A DNA stretch of 64,000 nt from assembly GCF_003287895.1 (NCBI RefSeq), contig NZ_CP030280.1, positions 1,123,501 to 1,187,500 on the forward strand. Reading direction: 5' to 3'. Shown here piece by piece: positions 1 to 7,565 of the stretch (its first letter is position 1; each line of letters begins with the position of its first letter). Source of the stretch: Blautia argi (GTDB lineage Bacteria; Bacillota; Clostridia; Lachnospirales; Lachnospiraceae). The notes beneath the pieces were generated by a model. The model saw nothing but the letters and a program-made list of their open reading frames with translations, was not told the origin of the DNA and did no database searches. Position numbers and translations under genes: made by a program.

Positions 1-134
1 TTATTTGTCCGGAAAAACCAGTGGAAATCGGCAGAGTGGAGAAGAATCGGGAAAAGCTGGAAAAGTTGTATGAAGAGGGATATGCTACAGCAGAGAAAAA
101 CAGCAGAGCATTACAGGAATTTCTTCTTTCCTAG
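1..134 (+). CDS. Patatin-like phospholipase, C-terminal fragment
   Basis: An open frame enters from the left edge and stops with TAG at 132-134, giving about 43 residues (ICPEKPVEIGRVEKN... EFLLS). The pattern R/CPEKPVE-GR-E, then LYEEGY and a helical tail is the usual C-terminus of YjjU-type patatin family lipases of Firmicutes, which hydrolyse acyl esters with a Ser-Asp dyad. The catalytic part lies outside the window, so the call rests only on the tail. The gene ends 44 bases before ppx and may be co-transcribed with it. Confidence 0.6.
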   Translation, partial: ICPEKPVEIGRVEKNREKLEKLYEEGYATAEKNSRALQEFLLS

Positions 135-178
135 AAAGGGGAGAGCAGAAAAGCAACAAAGGCGGAAAGGAGCCATCT

Positions 179-1723
179 ATGGGAGTGAAAACATTTGCAG
201 CGATTGACGTAGGTTCTTACAATGTATGTATGGATATTTATGAAATTTCTCCGCGGAATGGGATTCGGTGTATAAACGAAGTGAGAAGCCGTCTGGAAAT
301 CGGGAGAGAAACCTATGGTGAAGGGAAGATTACCTTTGCTACAGCAAAGGAGCTTTGCCGTGTCCTTCGTGATTTTACAGAGATTATGAAGGAATATCAG
401 GTAGAGGAGTATCGGGCATGTGCCACCAGTACGCTTCAAGAGGCGCAGAATGTATGGCTGGTTATGGAACAGGTGTATCAGAAAACAGGTATCCGGGTAG
501 AGATTTTAAGCAACTCGGAACAGCGCTTTTACGGCTATAAATCCGTAGCTGCAAAGGAAGCTTCTTTTGAAAAAATCATTCAGAAGGGCACGGCAGTTAT
601 GGAGGTAGGAGGGGGAAATGTACAAATTTCCCTGTTTGATAAGGATACTCTTGTTACTACTCAGAATTTTAAAATGGGAAGCCTGCGAATCAAGGAGCTT
701 CTGCTTCCTCTGGAAAAGGAAACCGTACATTATGAACGCCTGGTGGAAGAGCTGGTACATAACCAGATTTTGGGTTTTAAAAAGCTGCATGTAAAGGATC
801 GCAAAATAGAGCACATTATTCTTATGGGAAATACCTTTACGGAAAGACTGTTTGAGAAAAAAGAGAGTATGACAGAGAGCAGAACCATCAGCCTTGAAAC
901 CTTTATGGAGGAATATAGATGGGTGATGGCGCATTCTGCGGAAGAGGTATCAGTAAAGCTGGGAGTTTCTCTGGAGTATGCAGAGATTATGGTACCTGGC
1001 ATGATTATTTACCGTGTATTTATTGAGGAGCTGGGCGGACAGACCATGTGGCTTCCGGGAACGCACTTAAACGATGGAGTGGCTTATGATTATGCGGAGC
1101 GACGCAAACTGATGAAAAGCAAGCACAATTTTGAAAATGACATTCTGGTTTCAGCGAGAAATATTGCCAAGCGATATATGAGCAGCAAAAATCATACCCA
1201 GGCAGTGGCGCAGAATGCACTTGCCATTTTTGACGGCATGAAGAAGCTTCACGGTATGGGGAAAAGAGAGCGGCTGCTCTTACAGATTGCTATCTTGTTG
1301 CATGACTGCGGCAATTATATCAGTCTGAGCAATGCTTCAGAATGTGCATATGAAATCATTATGTCCACGGAGATTATCGGACTGTCCCACAAGGAACGAA
1401 AGATGATTGCCCATATGGTGAAATTTATTAAAATGCCTTTTCAGTATTATGGAAGCGCAGATTCCAGATCTGAGATAGACCGCAAGGGCTATATGACGGT
1501 AGCAAAGCTGACAGCCATTATCCGGGTGGCAAATGTGCTGGATAGAAGCCACAGACAGAAAATTGAGGAAATCCGGGCTGCAGTAAAGGAGCAGGAGTTG
1601 GTGCTTACCGTTTCTGCAAAAGAGGATTTGACGCTGGAGAGAGGACTTTTGCCAGAGCAGGCAGATTTCTTTGAAGAGATTTTCAGTATCCGCCCTGTAC
1701 TGAAGGTAAGAATGAGGAAATAA
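179..1723 (+). CDS. ppx: Exopolyphosphatase, Ppx/GppA family with HD domain
   Basis: This 514-residue protein should remove terminal phosphate from polyphosphate (or pppGpp) in the cytoplasm. The N-terminal half is an ASKHA phosphatase fold: D10-V-G-S-Y-N is the first phosphate loop, ATSTLQEAQN follows near 82-91, and the second loop V-GGGN is at 143-147. The C-terminal half is an HD-type domain with H375-D376 in LLHDCGNYI. The start is chosen on the AAAGGAG about 8 bases before ATG. It ends 14 bases before ppk1, so synthesis and breakdown of polyphosphate are encoded in one unit. Family membership is clear; whether polyP or pppGpp is the main substrate is not visible. Confidence 0.9.
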   Translation: MGVKTFAAIDVGSYNVCMDIYEISPRNGIRCINEVRSRLEIGRETYGEGKITFATAKELCRVLRDFTEIMKEYQVEEYRACATSTLQEAQNVWLVMEQVYQKTGIRVEILSNSEQRFYGYKSVAAKEASFEKIIQKGTAVMEVGGGNVQISLFDKDTLVTTQNFKMGSLRIKELLLPLEKETVHYERLVEELVHNQILGFKKLHVKDRKIEHIILMGNTFTERLFEKKESMTESRTISLETFMEEYRWVMAHSAEEVSVKLGVSLEYAEIMVPGMIIYRVFIEELGGQTMWLPGTHLNDGVAYDYAERRKLMKSKHNFENDILVSARNIAKRYMSSKNHTQAVAQNALAIFDGMKKLHGMGKRERLLLQIAILLHDCGNYISLSNASECAYEIIMSTEIIGLSHKERKMIAHMVKFIKMPFQYYGSADSRSEIDRKGYMTVAKLTAIIRVANVLDRSHRQKIEEIRAAVKEQELVLTVSAKEDLTLERGLLPEQADFFEEIFSIRPVLKVRMRK

Positions 1724-1737
1724 GGAGGAGTGAGCAT

Positions 1738-3876
1738 ATGGAATTTAAGGCATATACAAAGCCGGAATATTACCGCAACAGAGAATTGAGCTGGGTAGGG
1801 TTTAATGAAAGAGTGCTGTCTGAGGCAAGGGATAAAAGCCTGCCCTTATTTGAACGCCTGAAGTTTTTGAGCATTACGGCCTCTAATCTGGACGAATTTT
1901 TCATGATTCGGGTTGCTTCTTTAAAGGATATGGTTCATGCAAAATATACAAAACCGGATATTGCAGGGCTTTCTCCAAAGGAACAGCTTGAAAGACTGGC
2001 GCCTGTATTAAAGGAGTTTATTCATACCCAGTACAGTACCTATAATCGTTCTCTCTTGCCGGGGCTGAAAAAGGCAGGGCTGGTGGTTGTAGAAAAGCAT
2101 GAAAATTTAAGCAAGGAGCAGAAAAGCTTTGCGGATAAATACTTTGATGAAACCATTTATCCGGTACTGACTCCCATGGCGATGGACAGCGCGAGGCCAT
2201 TTCCTCTTATCCGCAATAAAACTTTAAATATTGGCGCACTGATTGCAAAGAAAAATAAAAAGGATAAAGAGGAACTGGAATTTGCTACTGTGCAGGTGCC
2301 TTCCGTGCTTCCAAGAATCGTGGAGCTTCCTGAAGAGAAGAATGGAAAGCAAACTGTAATTCTTCTGGAGGAAATTATAGAGAGAAACATTGGTAAGCTG
2401 TTTTTAAGTAATCAGGTGGTGTGCGCCTGCCCTTACCGTATTATCCGAAATGCGGATTTAACCATTGATGAGGACGAGGCAGCAGACCTTTTAAACGAGA
2501 TTCAAAAACAGTTGAAAAAAAGGCAGTGGGGCGAGGTTATCAGACTGGATGTCAACGAAAAAATGGATCCCCGCCTGCTTAAAATCTTAAAAACAGAGTT
2601 TAAAGTAAAGGAAGAAGACGTATTTGCCGTCAACGGACCTCTGGATCTGACTTTCCTTATGAAGTTGTATGGGTTGGAGGGGTTTGAAACTTGGAAGCTT
2701 TCCCAGCATGTACCTGCGCCGGTGCCGCAGATGATGGCAGAGGAGGATATTTTTACCCAGATACGAAAACAGGATATTTTGCTTCATCACCCGTTTATGA
2801 CTTTTGCTCCTGTGGTGGATTTTGTCCGTCAGGCATCAAAAGACCCGCAGGTGCTTGCCATCAAGCAGACCCTGTACCGCGTCAGTGGCAATTCTCCCAT
2901 TATTGCAGCTTTGGCGCAGGCAGCGGAAAACGGCAAGCAGGTCACTGTGCTGGTGGAATTAAAGGCGCGTTTTGATGAGGAGAACAATATTGTGTGGGCG
3001 AAGAAGCTGGAAAAAGCAGGCTGTCATGTCATTTACGGGCTGCTGGGATTGAAAACCCACAGTAAGATTACTCTGGTTGTGCGAAAGGAAGAGGAGGGAA
3101 TCCGCAGATACGTGCATCTGGGAACCGGAAATTACAACGATTCTACAGCCAAGCTGTATACAGACTGCGGACTTCTTACCTGCTCGGAAAAAATCGGGGA
3201 GGACGCCACAGCGGTGTTTAACATGCTCTCCGGTTATTCTGAGCCGAAAAGCTGGAATAAATTAGCTGTAGCGCCTATCTGGCTTCGGGATCGCTTCCTG
3301 CATCTTATTGAAATGGAGCAAAAGGAGGCGCTGGAGGGACGCAGGGCAAGAATTGTGGCAAAAATGAATTCTCTCTGCGACCGGGACATTATTGCAGCCC
3401 TCTATGCAGCAAGTGCGGCAGGAGTACAGATTGATTTGATTATCCGCGGCATCTGCTGTCTGAAAACAGGGATTCCGGGTGTCAGTGAGAACATTACCGT
3501 GCGGTCTATTGTAGGGAATTATCTGGAACACAGCCGGATTTTCTATTTTTACAGCGGAGGCAGGGAGCAGATTTTCATGGGAAGCGCGGACTGGATGCCG
3601 CGAAATCTGGATAAGAGAGTGGAAATCGTGTTTCCGGTAGAGGATAAGGATATTAAAGAAGAAGTAAAGCATATTCTGGAAATTCAGCTTGCAGATAATG
3701 TAAAAGCCCATGTTCTGCAACCGGACGGAACCTATGAAAAAATTGACAAGAGAGGAAAACAGTTGATAAATTCACAGGAATACTTCTGTGAAGAAGCTGA
3801 TGAAAAAGCAAAAATACCGATGCATACAGGAGATGAACGGGTCTTTGTTCCAGCAGAGGCACCGGAAGAAGAATAA
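1738..3876 (+). CDS. ppk1: Polyphosphate kinase 1
   Basis: This enzyme polymerises the gamma-phosphate of ATP into polyphosphate and runs in reverse. The 712-residue length is normal for PPK1. NRELSWVGFNERVL at the N-terminus is the family signature. Two histidines align with the autophosphorylated and second catalytic positions: H441 in LKTHSKI and H598 in EHSRIFYF. YVHLGTGNYND is the phospholipase-D-like core. An AAGGAGG precedes the ATG by 9 bases. It is coupled to ppx upstream and is followed by a strong hairpin terminator, so ppx-ppk1 is probably a closed operon. Confidence 0.96.
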   Translation: MEFKAYTKPEYYRNRELSWVGFNERVLSEARDKSLPLFERLKFLSITASNLDEFFMIRVASLKDMVHAKYTKPDIAGLSPKEQLERLAPVLKEFIHTQYSTYNRSLLPGLKKAGLVVVEKHENLSKEQKSFADKYFDETIYPVLTPMAMDSARPFPLIRNKTLNIGALIAKKNKKDKEELEFATVQVPSVLPRIVELPEEKNGKQTVILLEEIIERNIGKLFLSNQVVCACPYRIIRNADLTIDEDEAADLLNEIQKQLKKRQWGEVIRLDVNEKMDPRLLKILKTEFKVKEEDVFAVNGPLDLTFLMKLYGLEGFETWKLSQHVPAPVPQMMAEEDIFTQIRKQDILLHHPFMTFAPVVDFVRQASKDPQVLAIKQTLYRVSGNSPIIAALAQAAENGKQVTVLVELKARFDEENNIVWAKKLEKAGCHVIYGLLGLKTHSKITLVVRKEEEGIRRYVHLGTGNYNDSTAKLYTDCGLLTCSEKIGEDATAVFNMLSGYSEPKSWNKLAVAPIWLRDRFLHLIEMEQKEALEGRRARIVAKMNSLCDRDIIAALYAASAAGVQIDLIIRGICCLKTGIPGVSENITVRSIVGNYLEHSRIFYFYSGGREQIFMGSADWMPRNLDKRVEIVFPVEDKDIKEEVKHILEIQLADNVKAHVLQPDGTYEKIDKRGKQLINSQEYFCEEADEKAKIPMHTGDERVFVPAEAPEEE

Positions 3877-3895
3877 ATGAGAACAGGAGAAAAGG

Positions 3896-3926
3896 AGCTG
3901 TGTACCAGAGAGTCTTCAGGTACGCA
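3896..3926. terminator. Bidirectional terminator between ppk1 and the PHP gene
   Basis: A 12-bp stem with one G-U pair is formed by GAGCTGTGTACC and GGTACGCAGCTC, followed by TTTC on the plus strand and CTTTTCTCC on the minus strand. Its right arm contains the last codons of the converging PHP gene (E-L-R-T), so that stop codon lies inside the hairpin. Confidence 0.7.
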
Positions 3927-4752
3927 GCTCTTTCAGTACAGAATAAGGAATCTGCAGTTTTCCGGTGCCCGAGCCCAGGTCAATGTGAGGCTTGTTGGAG
4001 CCATGGAAATCACTTCCTCCTGAATTTTTCAGTCCGAAATGACTGGCAAGCTTTGTCATGCGAAGCTGGTCAGAAGGGGTATAGGAGGAATACATGGTTT
4101 CCACGCCGTCCAGTCCCTCCTTTTTCAGAACATCGAGAAAGCTTTCCAGCCGTTCCTTGGAAAAACGGCACAGAAGCGGGTGGGCAAAAACAGCCTTTCC
4201 GCCGCCCTGATGAATCAACTGGATTGCCTGAATGGGCGTAACTTTTTCTCTGGGAACATAGCACTTTGCATGATCGCCCAGATATCGGTCAAAAGCTTCT
4301 TTTACAGATCCTACATAGTGGTGGTCCAGCAGGAATCTGGCAAAGTGCGCCCTGGTCCAGACACTGTCCGGAAAACTTTCTTCCATGTCTTTTCTGGTAA
4401 TGGAAATGTTTTCCTTCTGTAGAAGCGCCAATACCTTATCATTTCGCAGTTCTCTGGAATCCCGAAATCCCTGAAGAGTTTTCTGAAAATCGGGATTTTT
4501 CCAGTTGATATCCAGCCCTACAATGTGAACGTCCCGATTGTGCCAGGTTGTAGAAAGCTCAATGCCAGGTACCACTTCAAGCTCTGTGCCTTCTGCTGCC
4601 TTTTGGGCAGCTTTGATGCCGTCTGTGGTGTCGTGGTCTGTAAGGGCAAAGGCGGCAAGTTTCTTTTCAAGCGCATAGGCAACCAGCTCCTCAGGGGAAA
4701 AGGTGCCGTCTGAAACAGAAGAATGTACATGCAAATCAATCAGCTTTTCCAT
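3916..4752 (-). CDS. PHP domain phosphoesterase (RNase AM/TrpH-like)
   Basis: This 278-residue PHP hydrolase belongs to the YciV/TrpH group, whose characterised members remove 3'-phosphate from 3',5'-nucleoside bisphosphates and trim RNA 5' ends with a trinuclear metal centre. Metal ligands are visible in order: HVHSSVSDGT (H8, H10, D15), LTDHD near 38-42, PGIELS, FAHPLL near 190 and GSDFHG near 246. GGGAGG precedes ATG. It is convergent to ppk1 and divergent from nothing nearby, so it is probably monocistronic. The family is clear; the in vivo substrate is not. Confidence 0.85.
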   Translation of the reverse strand: MEKLIDLHVHSSVSDGTFSPEELVAYALEKKLAAFALTDHDTTDGIKAAQKAAEGTELEVVPGIELSTTWHNRDVHIVGLDINWKNPDFQKTLQGFRDSRELRNDKVLALLQKENISITRKDMEESFPDSVWTRAHFARFLLDHHYVGSVKEAFDRYLGDHAKCYVPREKVTPIQAIQLIHQGGGKAVFAHPLLCRFSKERLESFLDVLKKEGLDGVETMYSSYTPSDQLRMTKLASHFGLKNSGGSDFHGSNKPHIDLGSGTGKLQIPYSVLKELRT

Positions 4753-4783
4753 AAAAACCTCCCGTAGATTTTATTTAAAAAAC

Positions 4784-4816
4784 AAAAAATGGGAAACACT
4801 CAACTGAGTATTTCCC
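4784..4816 (-). terminator. Rho-independent terminator of tRNA-Glu
   Basis: On the minus strand GGGAAA-T-ACTCA pairs with TGAGT-G-TTTCCC around a 2-base loop and is followed by ATTTTTTG. It begins about 7 bases beyond the tRNA discriminator base. Confidence 0.8.
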
Positions 4817-4822
4817 AAAAAA

Positions 4823-4894
4823 CAGTTCGTACGGGAATCGAACCCGTGTTTCCGCCGTGAGAGGGCGGCGTCTTAACCGCTTGACCAACGAACC
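4823..4894 (-). tRNA. tRNA-Glu (anticodon CUC)
   Basis: The minus strand folds into a 72-base cloverleaf: acceptor GGTTCGT with ACGAACT, D-arm GGTCAAGCGGTTAAGAC, anticodon stem CCGCC/GGCGG with loop CTCTCAC (CUC at 34-36, reading GAG), and T-arm CACGGGTTCGATTCCCGTA. The discriminator is G. CCA is not encoded. It resembles standard bacterial tRNA-Glu, but this copy reads GAG rather than the more common UUC type. Confidence 0.95.
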
Positions 4895-4904
4895 TTACTT
4901 GCCT

Positions 4905-4933
4905 ATAATACAGTATATGTATGAGAATGTCAA
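4905..4933 (-). promoter_or_regulatory. Sigma-A promoter of tRNA-Glu
   Basis: Minus-strand TTGACA (4933-4928) and TATTAT (4910-4905) are separated by 17 bases and end 10 bases before the tRNA 5' end, as expected for a stable RNA promoter. Confidence 0.85.
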
Positions 4934-4972
4934 CACTTTTTTGAAAAAAATAAAAAAAATTAAAAAACCAAC

Positions 4973-5002
4973 TTGACATACAGAACAGATGTTCACTATA
5001 AT
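4973..5002 (+). promoter_or_regulatory. Promoter P1 of the PAP2-topoisomerase unit
   Basis: TTGACA (4973-4978) and TATAAT (4997-5002) are separated by 18 bases. The spacer holds a LexA-like palindrome. A second candidate promoter lies downstream. Confidence 0.75.
4983..4994. promoter_or_regulatory. LexA/DinR-like operator inside promoter P1
   Basis: GAAC-AGAT-GTTC matches the Gram-positive LexA core GAAC-N4-GTTC and also the R-N-R-Y centre. It sits entirely between the -35 and -10 boxes of P1, where a bound repressor would block polymerase. The match and position are seen; LexA binding is inferred. Confidence 0.5.
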
Positions 5003-5027
5003 AAATAAAAGAACCGGGAAAAAGGGT

Positions 5028-5056
5028 TTGAAAATACCGGAAAAATGAGATATGAT
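5028..5056 (+). promoter_or_regulatory. Promoter P2 of the PAP2-topoisomerase unit
   Basis: TTGAAA (5028-5033) and TATGAT (5051-5056) lie 17 bases apart, 35 bases before the PAP2 start. It has no LexA-like box and could supply basal transcription. Confidence 0.5.
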
Positions 5057-5091
5057 ACAGAAGTCTTTACAAAAAGAAAGGTGATGACAAT

Positions 5092-5613
5092 ATGGAATGG
5101 GAATTTGCAGTTTTGGATATGCTGCAAAATATACAAAATCCGGTGCTTACGAAAATTATGGCATTTACTACCATGCTGGGAGAAGCAGGCTGGTTCTGGA
5201 TTCTGTTGGGCATGGTGCTTCTTTGCACAAAGAAATTCCGTCCCTGCGGAATTGCGGTATTGCTTGCATTGGTACTGGATTTTATTCTGGCAAATGTAAT
5301 TTTAAAGCCTCTGGTTGCCCGTCCCAGACCCTGCTGGATAAAGGATACGGTAGAGCTTCTGGTGCGGGTTCCAAAGGATTATTCTTTCCCCTCCGGGCAT
5401 ACCATGGCTTCTTTTGCAGCAGCAGGCGCTCTGCTTCTGACGAACCGGCGGCTTGGAATCTGTAGCTTGATTCTGGCAGTTCTCATGGGAATCTCCAGGT
5501 TGTATTTTTACGTACATTTCCCTACAGATGTGCTTGCAGGTATGATATTGGGAATTTTCTGTGGTTTTGCAGGGGTGTATCTGATGAAAAGGATACCGGT
5601 TAAGGAGAAATAA
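5092..5613 (+). CDS. PAP2-family membrane phosphatase
   Basis: This 173-residue multi-spanning phosphatase probably acts on lipid phosphates such as undecaprenyl pyrophosphate or phosphatidylglycerol phosphate at the membrane. All three PAP2 motifs are present: KPLVARPRP (72-80), PSGH (100-103, catalytic His) and SRLYFYVHFPTDV (S135, R136, H142, D146). Hydrophobic segments flank them. AAAGGTG precedes ATG. The next gene starts 20 bases downstream, so it heads the topoisomerase transcript; no functional link between the two is known. Substrate cannot be deduced. Confidence 0.85.
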   Translation: MEWEFAVLDMLQNIQNPVLTKIMAFTTMLGEAGWFWILLGMVLLCTKKFRPCGIAVLLALVLDFILANVILKPLVARPRPCWIKDTVELLVRVPKDYSFPSGHTMASFAAAGALLLTNRRLGICSLILAVLMGISRLYFYVHFPTDVLAGMILGIFCGFAGVYLMKRIPVKEK

Positions 5614-5632
5614 AAAAGAAAGGTTAAGGAAA

Positions 5633-7555
5633 ATGGCGAAAAAGAATACTTATGATGCCAGCAGTATTACAGTGCTGGAAGGACTGGAAGCGGTGCGTAA
5701 ACGCCCTGGTATGTATATCGGAAGTGTGTCCCGCAAGGGTCTGAATCATTTGATTTATGAAATTGTGGATAATGCAGTAGACGAGCATCTGGCCGGCTTT
5801 TGCAAAAATATTCGGGTGATTCTGGAGGCGGACGGGTCTGCCACTATAGAGGACGATGGAAGAGGAATCCCGGTGGGTATGCATGAAAAGGGAATGTCAG
5901 CCGAGCGTCTGGTTTTTACCACCCTGCATGCAGGCGGAAAGTTTGATGATTCTGTCTATAAAACAAGCGGCGGACTGCATGGAGTTGGTTCTTCAGTAGT
6001 AAACGCTCTGTCTGAGTATCTGGATATTAAAATCAGCACCGGAGGGTATGTACATCATGACCACTATGAGCGTGGTGTGCCTACCATTGAGCTGGAGGAC
6101 GGACTGCTTCCAAAGCTGGGAAGAACAAAGGCTACAGGAACCCTGGTGAATTTTTTGCCTGATGCGGAAATTTTTGAGAAAACCAGATTTTCTTCCACGG
6201 AGGTCAAGAGTCGTCTTCATGAAACCTCGTATCTGAATCCGGAGCTTACCATTGTGTTTGAGGATAAGCGGGGAGAAGTCCCTGAAAAAATCGTGTATCA
6301 TGAGCCAGAGGGGATTGTGGGATTTATTCGGGATTTGAATAAAAAGAGCGAGGTAGTCCATGAGCCTGTTTATTTTAAAGGGGAGTGCGATGGCATTACC
6401 GTAGAGGCAGCTTTTCAGTATGTCAATGAATTTCGGGAAAATGTGCTGGGATTTTGTAACAATATTTATAACTCTGAGGGAGGTACCCACCTTACAGGTT
6501 TTAAGACCACTTTTACCTCTGTGATGAATACTTATGCCAGAGAATTGGGAATTTTAAAGGAAAAGGATTCCAACTTTACAGGAGCTGATGTGCGTAATGG
6601 TATGACTGCGGTGGTATCTATTAAGCACCCTGCGCCCCGATTTGAGGGACAGACTAAGACAAAACTGGATAACCAGGACGCTGCAAAGGCCACAGGAAAG
6701 GTAACGGGAGAGGAGATTGTCCTGTATTTTGACAGAAATCTGGACGTTTTAAAGAGTGTGCTTGCCTGTGCTGAGAAATCTGCGAAAATCAGAAAAACAG
6801 AGGAAAAAGCAAAGACCAATCTTCTGACAAAGCAGAAATATTCTTTTGATTCCAACGGAAAGCTGTCAAACTGTGAAAAAAGAGATCCTTCTTTATGCGA
6901 AATTTTCATTGTAGAGGGAGATTCCGCAGGGGGCAGTGCCAAGACAGCCAGAGATAGGAGCTTTCAGGCAATTTTGCCTATCCGGGGAAAAATTTTAAAT
7001 GTGGAGAAGGCAACCATTGACAAGGTGCTTGCCAATGCGGAGATTAAAACCATGATTAATGCTTTTGGCTGCGGCTTTTCCGAGGGCTATGGCAATGATT
7101 TTGATATTACAAAGTTACGCTATGACAAGATTATTATTATGGCAGATGCAGACGTGGACGGAGCTCATATTTCCACGCTTTTGCTGACCCTGTTTTATCG
7201 TTTTATGCCAGAGCTTATTTATGAAGGGCATGTATATATTGCCATGCCACCCCTTTATAAGGCTATGCCTTCAAAGGGCAAGGAAGAATACCTTTATGAT
7301 GACAAGGCGTTAGAGCATTACAGGAAAAAACATAAAGGTCCCTTTACCCTGCAAAGATACAAGGGTCTGGGAGAAATGGACGCAGAGCAACTCTGGGAAA
7401 CCACCTTAAATCCGGAAACCCGTATGCTGCGTCTGGTGGAAATCGAAGATGCCAGAATGGCGTCAGAGGTTACAGAGGTGCTTATGGGAACAGAGGTGCC
7501 GCCGCGTAAGGCATTTATTTATGAGCATGCCCGTGATGCGGAATTAGATATATAG
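5633..7555 (+). CDS. parE: Type IIA topoisomerase B subunit (ParE/GyrB-like)
   Basis: This is the ATPase subunit of an A2B2 DNA topoisomerase. The 640-residue protein has the GHKL ATPase motifs (EIVDNAVDEH, DDGRGIP, GGLHGVGSSVVNALS), a transducer domain and the TOPRIM metal motif E428-GDSAGG with D505-x-D507-x-D509. QRYKGLGEMDAEQLWETT closes the domain. It is followed 10 bases later by the A subunit. Lachnospiraceae normally carry another gyrBA near dnaA, and the partner here lacks a GyrA box, so this is best read as the second, topo IV-like enzyme. Sequence alone does not separate ParE from GyrB. Confidence 0.85.
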   Translation: MAKKNTYDASSITVLEGLEAVRKRPGMYIGSVSRKGLNHLIYEIVDNAVDEHLAGFCKNIRVILEADGSATIEDDGRGIPVGMHEKGMSAERLVFTTLHAGGKFDDSVYKTSGGLHGVGSSVVNALSEYLDIKISTGGYVHHDHYERGVPTIELEDGLLPKLGRTKATGTLVNFLPDAEIFEKTRFSSTEVKSRLHETSYLNPELTIVFEDKRGEVPEKIVYHEPEGIVGFIRDLNKKSEVVHEPVYFKGECDGITVEAAFQYVNEFRENVLGFCNNIYNSEGGTHLTGFKTTFTSVMNTYARELGILKEKDSNFTGADVRNGMTAVVSIKHPAPRFEGQTKTKLDNQDAAKATGKVTGEEIVLYFDRNLDVLKSVLACAEKSAKIRKTEEKAKTNLLTKQKYSFDSNGKLSNCEKRDPSLCEIFIVEGDSAGGSAKTARDRSFQAILPIRGKILNVEKATIDKVLANAEIKTMINAFGCGFSEGYGNDFDITKLRYDKIIIMADADVDGAHISTLLLTLFYRFMPELIYEGHVYIAMPPLYKAMPSKGKEEYLYDDKALEHYRKKHKGPFTLQRYKGLGEMDAEQLWETTLNPETRMLRLVEIEDARMASEVTEVLMGTEVPPRKAFIYEHARDAELDI

Positions 7556-7565
7556 GAGATACAGT

